NCBI GenBank assembly: GCA_013360185.1
Contig: JABWCO010000017.1
Coordinates: 1-39,525, forward strand
Reading direction: 5' to 3'
DNA: 39,525 bases
Origin: Bdellovibrio sp.
GTDB lineage: Bacteria; Bdellovibrionota; Bdellovibrionia; Bdellovibrionales; Bdellovibrionaceae
The notes beneath the pieces are model-generated. The model saw nothing but the letters and a program-made list of their open reading frames with translations. It was not told the DNA's origin and ran no database searches. Within the stretch, counting starts at the first letter, position 1. Each line of letters begins with the position of its first letter. Made by a program: the position numbers and the translations under genes. This document shows positions 24,546 to 31,414 of the stretch, piece by piece.

Positions 24546-25142
24546 TTACTTCCTCACTTCAAGCGAGCGTTGAATAGCTCGGGCCATATAGTCAGGCTCA
24601 ACATTAATAACGGAACCTGGCTTCATATCGCCCAGATTTGTACGCTTCATTGTTTCTGGAATTAAACAAACGGAGACAATGTCGCCGTTCAAATCATTTA
24701 CCGTCAAACTGACGCCATTCAAAGTGACACTGCCCTTTTTCCACACGTAAGGCAGGATTGTTTCTTTCACTTGGACGTCTAAAAAGAACGACTCGCCCTC
24801 AAGGGATGCCCGAGTCACGGTCCCCAAACTGTCGACGTGGCCCGTGACCAGATGACCGTGGATGCGGTCGCCAAAACGCAAGGATCTTTCAAGATTCATT
24901 TTCTTGCCGACCCAGCTTTGCGGATTCCATTGCAAAACTTTGATAGATTCGGCCGCCAAGGCAAAGGTCATTTGCTCGTCATCAAAGGCTTCAACGGTTA
25001 AACATACGCCATCACAAGCAATGCTGTCGCCGTTTTTTATATCATTGAATTCACTAGGTTTTTTTACTTTGATTCGATACGCATTCGGCAGCTCTTGCGA
25101 GCTTAAAATGGGCATAACAGACTCTACGATTCCTGAAAACAT
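24546..25142 (-). CDS. ribE: Riboflavin synthase alpha chain
   Basis: The enzyme dismutates two lumazines into riboflavin and a pyrimidine that is recycled by RibH. The 198 residues show the duplicated lumazine-binding fold: MFSGIVE at the start, SIACDGVCLTV, GHLVTGHVDSLGTV, then the second repeat with VTLNGVSLTVND and PETMKRTNL. Length is regular (about 200-215). It starts the rib-ntrYX-proS run. I looked for an FMN riboswitch in the 120 bases upstream and saw none, only the repeat at 25197-25259. Confidence 0.95.
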   Translation of the reverse strand: MFSGIVESVMPILSSQELPNAYRIKVKKPSEFNDIKNGDSIACDGVCLTVEAFDDEQMTFALAAESIKVLQWNPQSWVGKKMNLERSLRFGDRIHGHLVTGHVDSLGTVTRASLEGESFFLDVQVKETILPYVWKKGSVTLNGVSLTVNDLNGDIVSVCLIPETMKRTNLGDMKPGSVINVEPDYMARAIQRSLEVRK

Positions 25143-25196
25143 AAAGGGCCTCAGCTTGTGGCCGAGACCCTACACTTTCGCTCTTTAAATGGCAAG

Positions 25197-25259
25197 CTGC
25201 TTCAGCTTACGCGCCAGAGGCGCTTCAGCTCTGCGACCTGCCGGTCCAAGCTGAAGCAG
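25197..25259. repeat. Structured intergenic repeat, copy 1
   Basis: Perfect 12-base arms (CTGCTTCAGCTT and AAGCTGAAGCAG) enclose two small hairpins (GCGCC-AGA-GGCGC and GACC-TGCC-GGTC), giving a cloverleaf-like fold. The left half recurs nearly base for base at 38015-38050. It lies between the FlgT-like gene and ribE and has no T run, so it is not a simple terminator. A REP-like dispersed element is likely. Confidence 0.7.
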
Positions 25260-25263
25260 AACC

Positions 25264-26448
25264 CTAGCCGCGGCCTGGCTTCGTAGAGGCGCCCGTTTGT
25301 TGCCCAGAAGAGCTTTCAGCAGCGCTGGAGTTGGAGTTCGAGCCTTCAACACCGGCCTCTTCTCCTTTATAGTCTTTCGCGTGGAATTTAAACAGAACTA
25401 CGCGAGCACCGACTTCCGGCTTATCGTCGTTTTGCTCGATCACTCGGGCGCGGGAAATCTCATCACCTACCCAGTCGATCTCAACTTTGGCAACCGCTGA
25501 GCTGACTTTTGATCCGCCCCCGATATAAGCCGAGTTGCACGGCTCTCCTTGCCAATAATGCAAGTCATTGTAAATCAAAAGCTGGTCACCAGCTTCAAGT
25601 CCCACATCAGAACCGCCAATGATAACCATGTGCGTATCGTGATCAGCCAAAACGCGTGTGTGCCATTCTTCTTTTTTTAATTCATCACTTAACAAATCCA
25701 CAGACTTGATCAGAGCGTTCTTAGTAACTTGCGCTAATGGCGTTTGATAGTAGGCACTTGGGCCAATATTAAACGCACCAAAGTTCAAACCAAAATTCAC
25801 GCGCGTTTTAGTTTGCTTAGAAGTCACGTTGCCAGCTGCCATTACTTTTGAGGTTAAGGGACGAGTCGCACGCAATGACAAATCAAGTTGCGAAAACTCA
25901 ACATTGAAACCCGCCGAAGTAAGTCCATTCGTTGGCAAAGCACCGTTCGGAGTAAAGCCGATCGTCAAACCTCCACCACCGATTAATTCAAAAGAATTTA
26001 CTGCGCCAGAAATTTTTGCTTGAGGAATGTTCACCATACACCAAGCCGTTTTTGCGTACTCGATGTTGTAATTATCCTTACCCGCTGCTTGCGAAAAAGA
26101 CTTCATCATCTGACCGTCAGCTTTAGTAAGGCTAAAGAAATTGGTGTCACCCGTTGCTTGTTGCGGAGGAACCGCAATGACGGGGTTGTACTTTAAAGTG
26201 AAGGACTTGCTATCTAATAGCACGCCATAAATTTGTTGGTTGGCGACAAATTGAAAGTCGAAAGAGCTGCCACCCGGAAACATGATCGGGCTTGAGCGTA
26301 TGGAACCCAGTTCAACAATCTTCTTCAGGGAACGTTCCGCAGTGGGTGCTTGTTCGCACTTTTGATTTCCCATGGTCATCGCAGCACCTAACATCATCAC
26401 TGATGCTTTCGCTAACTTCTTCGACCAGTTCTTGCTTTGTGAGTTCAT
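25264..26448 (-). CDS. Exported protein with FlgT/CsgG-like C-terminal region
   Basis: The 394 residues begin with a basic stretch and hydrophobic core (KKLAKASVMMLGAAMTMG) suggesting export; Cys31 follows, but the preceding residues do not form a good lipobox. The middle has glycine-rich beta-type sequence. Around 235-300 the pattern ALIKSVDLLSDELKKEEW, then a hydrophobic strand and GGSDVGLEAGDQLLIY, matches the C-terminal part of FlgT and CsgG-family periplasmic proteins. Residues 365-394 are low-complexity Ser, Gly and Glu. AAGGGA precedes ATG 26448. A GTCTCA palindrome lies 113 bases upstream. An envelope role is likely; the molecular function is not known. Confidence 0.68.
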   Translation of the reverse strand: MNSQSKNWSKKLAKASVMMLGAAMTMGNQKCEQAPTAERSLKKIVELGSIRSSPIMFPGGSSFDFQFVANQQIYGVLLDSKSFTLKYNPVIAVPPQQATGDTNFFSLTKADGQMMKSFSQAAGKDNYNIEYAKTAWCMVNIPQAKISGAVNSFELIGGGGLTIGFTPNGALPTNGLTSAGFNVEFSQLDLSLRATRPLTSKVMAAGNVTSKQTKTRVNFGLNFGAFNIGPSAYYQTPLAQVTKNALIKSVDLLSDELKKEEWHTRVLADHDTHMVIIGGSDVGLEAGDQLLIYNDLHYWQGEPCNSAYIGGGSKVSSAVAKVEIDWVGDEISRARVIEQNDDKPEVGARVVLFKFHAKDYKGEEAGVEGSNSNSSAAESSSGQQTGASTKPGRG

Positions 26449-26488
26449 CGGTTATCCCTTCCGTGTCCATTTCTTACAGATCCATCAC

Positions 26489-26494
26489 AGTATA
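26489..26494 (-). promoter_or_regulatory. Possible -10 box for the FlgT-like gene
   Basis: TATACT on the minus strand sits 41 bases before ATG 26448 and follows the GTCTCA palindrome by about 67 bases. No good -35 box is present at 16-18 bases, which fits a promoter that needs an activator. Confidence 0.35.
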
Positions 26495-26560
26495 CGGACA
26501 ATAAGCCCTAGACCTTAAACCTGAGCTAAGTAATTGAGGACACTTGAAAAAGTAAAACCG

Positions 26561-26575
26561 GTCTCACCCTGAGAC
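26561..26575. promoter_or_regulatory. GTCTCA-N3-TGAGAC palindrome upstream of the FlgT-like gene
   Basis: A perfect 6-3-6 inverted repeat lies 113 bases before ATG 26448. The same perfect repeat with a different spacer stands 110 bases before the neighbouring gene. Same arms and same distance point to a shared dimeric regulator. No T run follows on either strand, so a terminator is unlikely. Confidence 0.6.
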
Positions 26576-26742
26576 GCGCTAAGTATTTGAATTTATAGGG
26601 CAGAAAGAAAAATTAAAGAGCTTAAAAAAAATGCGCTTGTCAAAACTATCGACTCTTTTACTCAACCTCGAATAGAAATTTCCTGACGACTACCGAGGTC
26701 CTGTAAAAATATTTTCCACTATCAAAAACAATCAGACATTTT

Positions 26743-27516
26743 TTAGAAAGTGATTCTGAGCCCAAGCATCGCACCACCACTGGCGATGGGCAATAAAGCG
26801 GGATGGAAAGTGATTTGATCCTCACCCATGCGAGAGCGAATTTCGCGATAGCGACGATTGTGCTCTGGTGGCACGGCCCACAAGTCGACAATCTCCCAAA
26901 CTTTAAAAGCGATAAATCCGATTGCACCCGCAACAATGGCTCCACCATCGTTGCAGCTTTCATAGTAAGACCCTTGCCAGCAATCACGAACGCCAGAGAC
27001 CATCAATACAATCGATGCAGCTTCCCCAACGGTAAAAATCCAACCTGTATCCAAATAACGACCTTGAATGGCTTGCCCGATGCCAAAGCCCAGAGGATAA
27101 GTTCCCAAGATGCCCCCAACCACATAACGAGTCGGCGTGATCTCACCGATCTGTAAGATCTTGCGCTCACGTTCAGACAAAGAACTGTAAGAAATTTGCT
27201 CGTTGCGATTATTGTTCTTTTCCAGGGTCTTTTCTTTTGTCGCCCCCAAGGTCTTCTTTTCCAACGTCATCCCGACTTGCACCTTGCCTGAAAGAATTTT
27301 TACTAAAGCTTTCTGGCCGCCTGCAGAGACTTTGGTGACTTCACCTTCACCTGACAAATCAAGGTCCTTCGTAAGGAACAAAACACGATCCCCCACTAAA
27401 AGATTTTCGGAGTTTTCTAAATTCACAGAGGCTTCGTTATTCTGTACACGCATCACGGTCTGCGCGAAAGAGATTGTGGAAAAAAGAAACATCGCTAAGG
27501 CTAATGCAGCTTTCAT
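26743..27516 (-). CDS. Exported membrane protein, P13-like
   Basis: The start at 27516 is chosen because AGGAG lies four bases before it and the signal peptide (MKAALALAMFLFSTISFAQ) follows directly; an ATG at 27546 would add ten residues and has no ribosome site. The 257 residues contain a small beta-rich region (about 20-90, with two GDRV/GM-type turns), a charged linker (KEKTLEKNNNRNEQ), and hydrophobic segments with LGTYPLGFGIGQAIQGRYLD, a pattern that recalls the spirochaete P13 porin family. The end GLRITF has a terminal Phe as in barrel proteins. The family call is tentative. It carries the palindrome 110 bases upstream. Confidence 0.68.
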   Translation of the reverse strand: MKAALALAMFLFSTISFAQTVMRVQNNEASVNLENSENLLVGDRVLFLTKDLDLSGEGEVTKVSAGGQKALVKILSGKVQVGMTLEKKTLGATKEKTLEKNNNRNEQISYSSLSERERKILQIGEITPTRYVVGGILGTYPLGFGIGQAIQGRYLDTGWIFTVGEAASIVLMVSGVRDCWQGSYYESCNDGGAIVAGAIGFIAFKVWEIVDLWAVPPEHNRRYREIRSRMGEDQITFHPALLPIASGGAMLGLRITF

Positions 27517-27625
27517 AAAACTCCTAAACGGTTTGTCAATATACAAAGCCTAGAGGCGTGCTGGTGGCAAAGCAAACACTTTGCTGAACTAACTAAAAAA
27601 ATGTTTCGTCTTAAAAAAAGGTCAA

Positions 27626-27640
27626 GTCTCAAAATGAGAC
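27626..27640. promoter_or_regulatory. GTCTCA-N3-TGAGAC palindrome upstream of the P13-like gene
   Basis: A perfect 6-3-6 inverted repeat lies 110 bases before ATG 27516, matching the one at 26561-26575 in both arms. It is also 166 bases upstream of the divergent gene at 27806, so a regulator bound here could affect both directions. Confidence 0.6.
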
Positions 27641-27750
27641 ACTGCCTTTTACAAAGTAAATTCCCCTGTCTAAAAGATTCTATCTTGATGCCCTTTCGCG
27701 GCCCTAGCCACTCACCACAACTTTAAACTCAAATTTACGAGGGCCATAGC

Positions 27751-27766
27751 AGGCACAACTCTGGCA
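27751..27766 (+). promoter_or_regulatory. Possible sigma54 -24/-12 promoter
   Basis: AGGCAC, six bases, then GGCA gives GG and GC separated by exactly ten bases, as sigma54 needs; most other consensus bases agree, except one T in the -12 box. The start codon at 27806 lies about 40 bases downstream. It is a single weak-to-fair match. Confidence 0.35.
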
Positions 27767-27805
27767 CCACAAGGTGTTGGATAAAACCGAATCAAAGGAG
27801 AGAGT

Positions 27806-28279
27806 ATGGAAAAACACGTTCTATTGGCAATGGCCGTTATCATGGTACTGGGTTCAGTAAAAGCACTAGCCATGTCGGATCAAGATCTGATGGATATGAA
27901 TCAACAATCTAAAGTTGAAGCGATGGTTCGCAATCAACAAATGGATCGATTAGACGAGGTCGCTCACGGCAATGGCCAAATTCAAGCAGCACAAAAAAAC
28001 CACATCAGAGACCTTCGCATAAAATCAGCACAAACCATCAATGCGCTTGTCAAGTTAGACCAAAATAGCATCTTAAGCGAGAGCGGCATCGGGCAAGTTG
28101 AAGATATGCTTAGCCGCGCTTTCAAAGTTAGTAAAGACTCAGAAAGTAGCAATCTGATTCAAAATGCCTGGGAACTTTCAGAACTCGCAAGACCTGACCT
28201 TGAAAACATCATTAACGTTTACAACCTAAAATTAGAAGAACTCAGTCCTCGCGAAATGAACGATCTTGAACTTTTTTAA
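27806..28279 (+). CDS. Small secreted alpha-helical protein, unknown function
   Basis: The 157 residues begin with a signal peptide (HVLLAMAVIMVLGSVKALA, cleaved near residue 22). The mature part is almost wholly helical, acidic, rich in Gln, Asn, Met and Leu, and has no cysteine. AAAGGAGAG upstream fits ATG 27806 well. It is transcribed divergently from the P13-like gene, and ends at a strong shared terminator. I recognise no family. A periplasmic or secreted role follows only from the signal peptide. Confidence 0.75.
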   Translation: MEKHVLLAMAVIMVLGSVKALAMSDQDLMDMNQQSKVEAMVRNQQMDRLDEVAHGNGQIQAAQKNHIRDLRIKSAQTINALVKLDQNSILSESGIGQVEDMLSRAFKVSKDSESSNLIQNAWELSELARPDLENIINVYNLKLEELSPREMNDLELF

Positions 28280-28311
28280 TTTTTTTTGAAATAAAATCTC
28301 TTAAAATTTGA

Positions 28312-28340
28312 AAATCCCCACAAAAGCATTGTGGGGATTT
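28312..28340. terminator. Bidirectional intrinsic terminator
   Basis: A perfect 12-pair stem (AAATCCCCACAA with TTGTGGGGATTT, loop AAGCA) is followed by CTTTTT on the plus strand and by a T-rich run on the minus strand. It separates the secreted-protein gene from the convergent pmbA, whose stop is four bases away. Confidence 0.92.
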
Positions 28341-28344
28341 CTTT

Positions 28345-29688
28345 TTACGCCCCCGCCACACTCATGGGCTTCACCAAGACATCTGGGCAGATTTTAGAAC
28401 TGCCCGGTTTATTGTATTCATTGCCTAGCTCTTCAATATTCTGCAAAAGTTCAAGAACATTGCCCGCAACAACAAATTGCTCCACCGGACCGACGCACTT
28501 GCCATTTTCATACAAAAAGCCAGACGAAGGCATCGAGATGTCGCCCGTTGAAGATTTAAACGATGAATGCAATCCCGCTTCAAACTCTGTGATATGCAAA
28601 ACCTTGTCATAACGGCGCACTAATTCCGAAAAATCAGCAGAACCTTTGGCCATCACTAGATTCGATGGGGAGATATCTAATTCTGAAGCCGGACTGCGAC
28701 TGGCGCTGGCCGTATGGGGAAGCTTCATTTTTTGTGCGTACTCTAGATTCGTTAAAAAGTTTTTCAAAACTCCATTTTCAAACAAAACAGTTTTTTGCGA
28801 AGGAGCTCCTTCATCATCAAACGGACGCACGGCAGAACCCGTAATTTCAAAAGGATTGTCGACAAGCTGAAACTTTTCGCTGACGATCTTTTGTCCTAGC
28901 TTGCCCTCCAAAAGGGATTTTCCCTGATGAACTGTTTTCGCTGACAGATAAGAACTTAGCATTTGCAAAATCATGGGAAACTGTGAGCGATCAATCACCA
29001 CTGCGTATTTGCCTGTGGATAACTTTTGCGCTCCCAAGTTTGCCAAAGCCTTCCGCACACCTTCATCGACGACCTCATCGACCTTGATATCCCCAAATGA
29101 ACGCACAAAGAAACCTTCACCGCTGGTTTTTGTGGAATCCCCTTCTTTAGCTAGAGGATAAACGTAACCAGAGTAATAGTTCTGCTTAAATTCTTGATCT
29201 AAACCTTCTGAGTTCAAAATGCGTTTAAAGCTGAGTGAATCTGAAAAGCCTGAATAAGGAACAGATTGAATGCGCGCGTCCTTACTTAAACACTTTTCTT
29301 CCAAATCACGAGCGACTGCAATCTTTTGCTCCATAGGAACTTCTTGCGGTTTAAACAATCCATCCATCGCCTGAACAGGCTGAGGCTTCACCATTGGCAC
29401 TTCCGTGTTATTGGCAGCACGCACAGTTTGCGCATTGTTTAAAGCTTCACGATAGGTGCGTAGCAAGGACTCCTCCGAAAGGTTTTCGGTGTACGCGTAA
29501 CCTTGCTTAGCACCCGCGATCACGCGCAGCCCCGCCACTTGGGACTGTGTTGACTCGAAGGACTCTAACTTTTTCTTAGAAAAACCAATGCTGATTGTTT
29601 CGCCGCCAGCAATCAGCATTTCCACTTTCGCATGATCTTGACGGGCTTGTTCTGATATTTTTTGAAAGTTCGCCTTGATTGTGTCCAT
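28345..29688 (-). CDS. pmbA: PmbA/TldE, partner of the TldD protease
   Basis: With TldD this protein forms a heterodimeric metalloprotease that degrades unfolded peptides and can mature modified peptides; PmbA itself lacks the metal site. The start MDTIKANF is chosen because its ATG overlaps the tldD stop (TAATG) and GGAGAG precedes it; the frame open further upstream lies inside tldD. The 447 residues show the usual order: an N-terminal IGFSKKKLESFESTQ strand region, the central YVYPLAKEGDS, GKYAVVIDRSQFP and KLGQKIVSEKFQL segments, and the C-terminal SPSNLVMAKGSADFSEL. Confidence 0.94.
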   Translation of the reverse strand: MDTIKANFQKISEQARQDHAKVEMLIAGGETISIGFSKKKLESFESTQSQVAGLRVIAGAKQGYAYTENLSEESLLRTYREALNNAQTVRAANNTEVPMVKPQPVQAMDGLFKPQEVPMEQKIAVARDLEEKCLSKDARIQSVPYSGFSDSLSFKRILNSEGLDQEFKQNYYSGYVYPLAKEGDSTKTSGEGFFVRSFGDIKVDEVVDEGVRKALANLGAQKLSTGKYAVVIDRSQFPMILQMLSSYLSAKTVHQGKSLLEGKLGQKIVSEKFQLVDNPFEITGSAVRPFDDEGAPSQKTVLFENGVLKNFLTNLEYAQKMKLPHTASASRSPASELDISPSNLVMAKGSADFSELVRRYDKVLHITEFEAGLHSSFKSSTGDISMPSSGFLYENGKCVGPVEQFVVAGNVLELLQNIEELGNEYNKPGSSKICPDVLVKPMSVAGA

Positions 29689-31076
29689 TATTTTGCTCTC
29701 CCACCGACCATCAAACTTGAAACCAAGATTTGGGGCTGCCCCACGGCTGCCGGAATGCTGCCGCTGACAGATCCGCACATTCCCCGGGCTAATTTCAAAT
29801 CGTCTGAAACTTTCGTGATTTTTCCCAGAGTGTCGATCCCGCGACCAATCAAACAAGCTCCTTTCACGGGCTCTTCGATACGGCCGTTACGAATAATATA
29901 GGCTTCCACCGCTTGGAAGTTATAATCCCCTGTCCCGGGATTGACAGAACCACCACCCAGTTTTTTTGTATAAAGACCATAATCAACGTCACGAACCATA
30001 TCTTCAAACTTGTCTTTGCCTGCAGCAATATAAGTATTACGCATACGTGACGCTGGAGCATATTTGTACGACTGACGACGGCCACTGCCTGTCGCTTCAT
30101 AGCCCGTTTGGCGCGCACCCATTTCATCAACTATATAGGATTTCAAAACTCCATTTTCAATCAGAGTCGTCTTTTTTGTGGCGTTCCCTTCGTCATCGAC
30201 CATCAATGAACCCCACCCATTGGCGATAGTCCCATCATCAATAGCGGTAACACTTTCATGCGCAATTTTTTGCCCCAACTTACCACAAAAGACCGAGGCC
30301 TCTTTTGCCACACTGGTGGTTTCTAAACCGTGCCCACAAGCTTCGTGGAAAATCACTCCACCAAAGGCATTATCAATAATGACTGGCATTTCACCTGCTG
30401 GAGCATAGTCAGCTTTTGCCAATAGCAAAGCTCTGTCCACACTTGTGTCAGCCAAGTCTTTTAAATTAATTTGATCATAAATTTCTGAGGTGCCCATGTG
30501 TCCTTCGTCTTCGTAGGCACTTTCTTTAACTCCGTTTGTTTCAACGAAAGTTTCAAAACGCAAGCGCGTGTACGCTCGCTCATCATAGGACATGACACCC
30601 TTCGAGTTCGCAATTTGCACACGCTGATACTTTTCATTCAAACCGGCTTCAACTTGTGTCACCGCAGAGCTACGAGCGCGCGAATGCTGATCTAAAGACG
30701 CCAGCCAGCGAAACTTACGATCGCGATTCATCTCCCACGGTTTTTCCCCATAAGTATGAATGGAATCAAACGGCACTTGCATTAAAGGCAAAGTCTTTTT
30801 CGCAGCCCCCACACCACGCGTCTGCGCAGCATTCAACGCGGCCTTGACCAAGCCGGCCTCGGACAAATCATTGGTGGTTACGTAAATGATCTCATGGCCA
30901 AAGAACAAACGAATGCCTGCTCCGTAAAGTTGTCCAACAATGGCTTTATCAGGTTGGGAATTCAGCAACGACAAATTGGAAGAGTAAGTATCTTCAAGAA
31001 AAATATCCGCGAAATCAGCGCCCGTGCTTAAAGCTGCATCCAGAGCTTTTGTAAGAATTTGAGGTTGTACAATCAT
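29688..31076 (-). CDS. tldD: TldD metalloprotease
   Basis: The 462-residue catalytic subunit carries the zinc motif HEACGHGLE (HExxxH) near residue 242 and the late Cys in MCGSVSG, the position of the third metal ligand in E. coli TldD. Other family parts are VIIDNAFGGVIFHEA, GSLMVDDEGN, and the end QPQILVSSLMVGG. AGGAGG eight bases before ATG 31076 is a strong ribosome site. It is coupled to pmbA by a one-base overlap, which fits a 1:1 complex. No small peptide substrate gene is visible nearby. Confidence 0.95.
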   Translation of the reverse strand: MIVQPQILTKALDAALSTGADFADIFLEDTYSSNLSLLNSQPDKAIVGQLYGAGIRLFFGHEIIYVTTNDLSEAGLVKAALNAAQTRGVGAAKKTLPLMQVPFDSIHTYGEKPWEMNRDRKFRWLASLDQHSRARSSAVTQVEAGLNEKYQRVQIANSKGVMSYDERAYTRLRFETFVETNGVKESAYEDEGHMGTSEIYDQINLKDLADTSVDRALLLAKADYAPAGEMPVIIDNAFGGVIFHEACGHGLETTSVAKEASVFCGKLGQKIAHESVTAIDDGTIANGWGSLMVDDEGNATKKTTLIENGVLKSYIVDEMGARQTGYEATGSGRRQSYKYAPASRMRNTYIAAGKDKFEDMVRDVDYGLYTKKLGGGSVNPGTGDYNFQAVEAYIIRNGRIEEPVKGACLIGRGIDTLGKITKVSDDLKLARGMCGSVSGSIPAAVGQPQILVSSLMVGGRAK

Positions 31077-31195
31077 GAGGGCCTCCTAATTCGTCTAGAA
31101 TAACCAGAAAACACCTCTGCCAAAAGAGATTTCCCAAAGAATATGACGATACGACGCAGGTATTACCCTGTAAAACCTTGGCTCACTTGACCTAA

Positions 31196-31227
31196 TAAAA
31201 AAACCCACACCTTGCGGAGTGGGTTTT
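31196..31227 (-). terminator. Intrinsic terminator after the small basic gene
   Basis: AAAACCCAC and GTGGGTTTT pair around a ten-base loop that can itself pair partly; on the minus strand the stem is followed by seven T. It lies 30 bases past the stop of the 31-residue gene. Confidence 0.85.
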
Positions 31228-31257
31228 GTACGCAAATCGTATTTTTCAGAAAAATTC

Positions 31258-31353
31258 TTACTTACGGACTTTCGCTTTGTACATGCGTTTTTTCGTCAAG
31301 ATTCTTTTCTTTCTGTGACGGATACCTTTTTTAGATTTACCTTTTGCAGCCAT
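31258..31353 (-). CDS. 31-residue highly basic protein, ribosomal-type
   Basis: A complete ORF (start MAAKGKSKKGIRHRKKRI, end YKAKVRK) has AAGGAG seven bases before its ATG and a terminator after it. More than half of the residues are Lys or Arg and none are acidic. Size and composition fit a tiny ribosome-associated protein of the AURKAIP1/COX24 (bS22-like) kind; bTHX and L34 signatures are absent. It sits alone between the tex terminator and tldD, so it is likely expressed from its own promoter. Family identity is unsure. Confidence 0.75.
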   Translation of the reverse strand: MAAKGKSKKGIRHRKKRILTKKRMYKAKVRK

Positions 31354-31382
31354 TATAAACTCCTTGTTTTAAAATCAAAACA

Positions 31383-31409
31383 TCCCAAGACCTTTTGCAG
31401 ATCTTGGGA
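31383..31409 (-). terminator. Hairpin between tex and the small basic gene
   Basis: TCCCAAGA pairs with TCTTGGGA around a hairpin loop of about 11 bases, followed on the minus strand by a modest TTTTGATTTT run. It lies just after the tex stop and 30 bases before the small gene, so it may end tex or act in the small gene's leader. Confidence 0.65.
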
Positions 31410-31414
31410 ATTTA

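Noticed and set aside
25143-25263. Possible FMN riboswitch before ribE
   Set aside because: The conserved GGGGCAGGG and CCGACCGGCGG elements are missing; the region is explained by the structured repeat.
29688-29856. Longer N-terminus for PmbA
   Set aside because: The extra 56 residues are encoded inside tldD in another frame; the ATG overlapping the tldD stop has a ribosome site and fits the family length.
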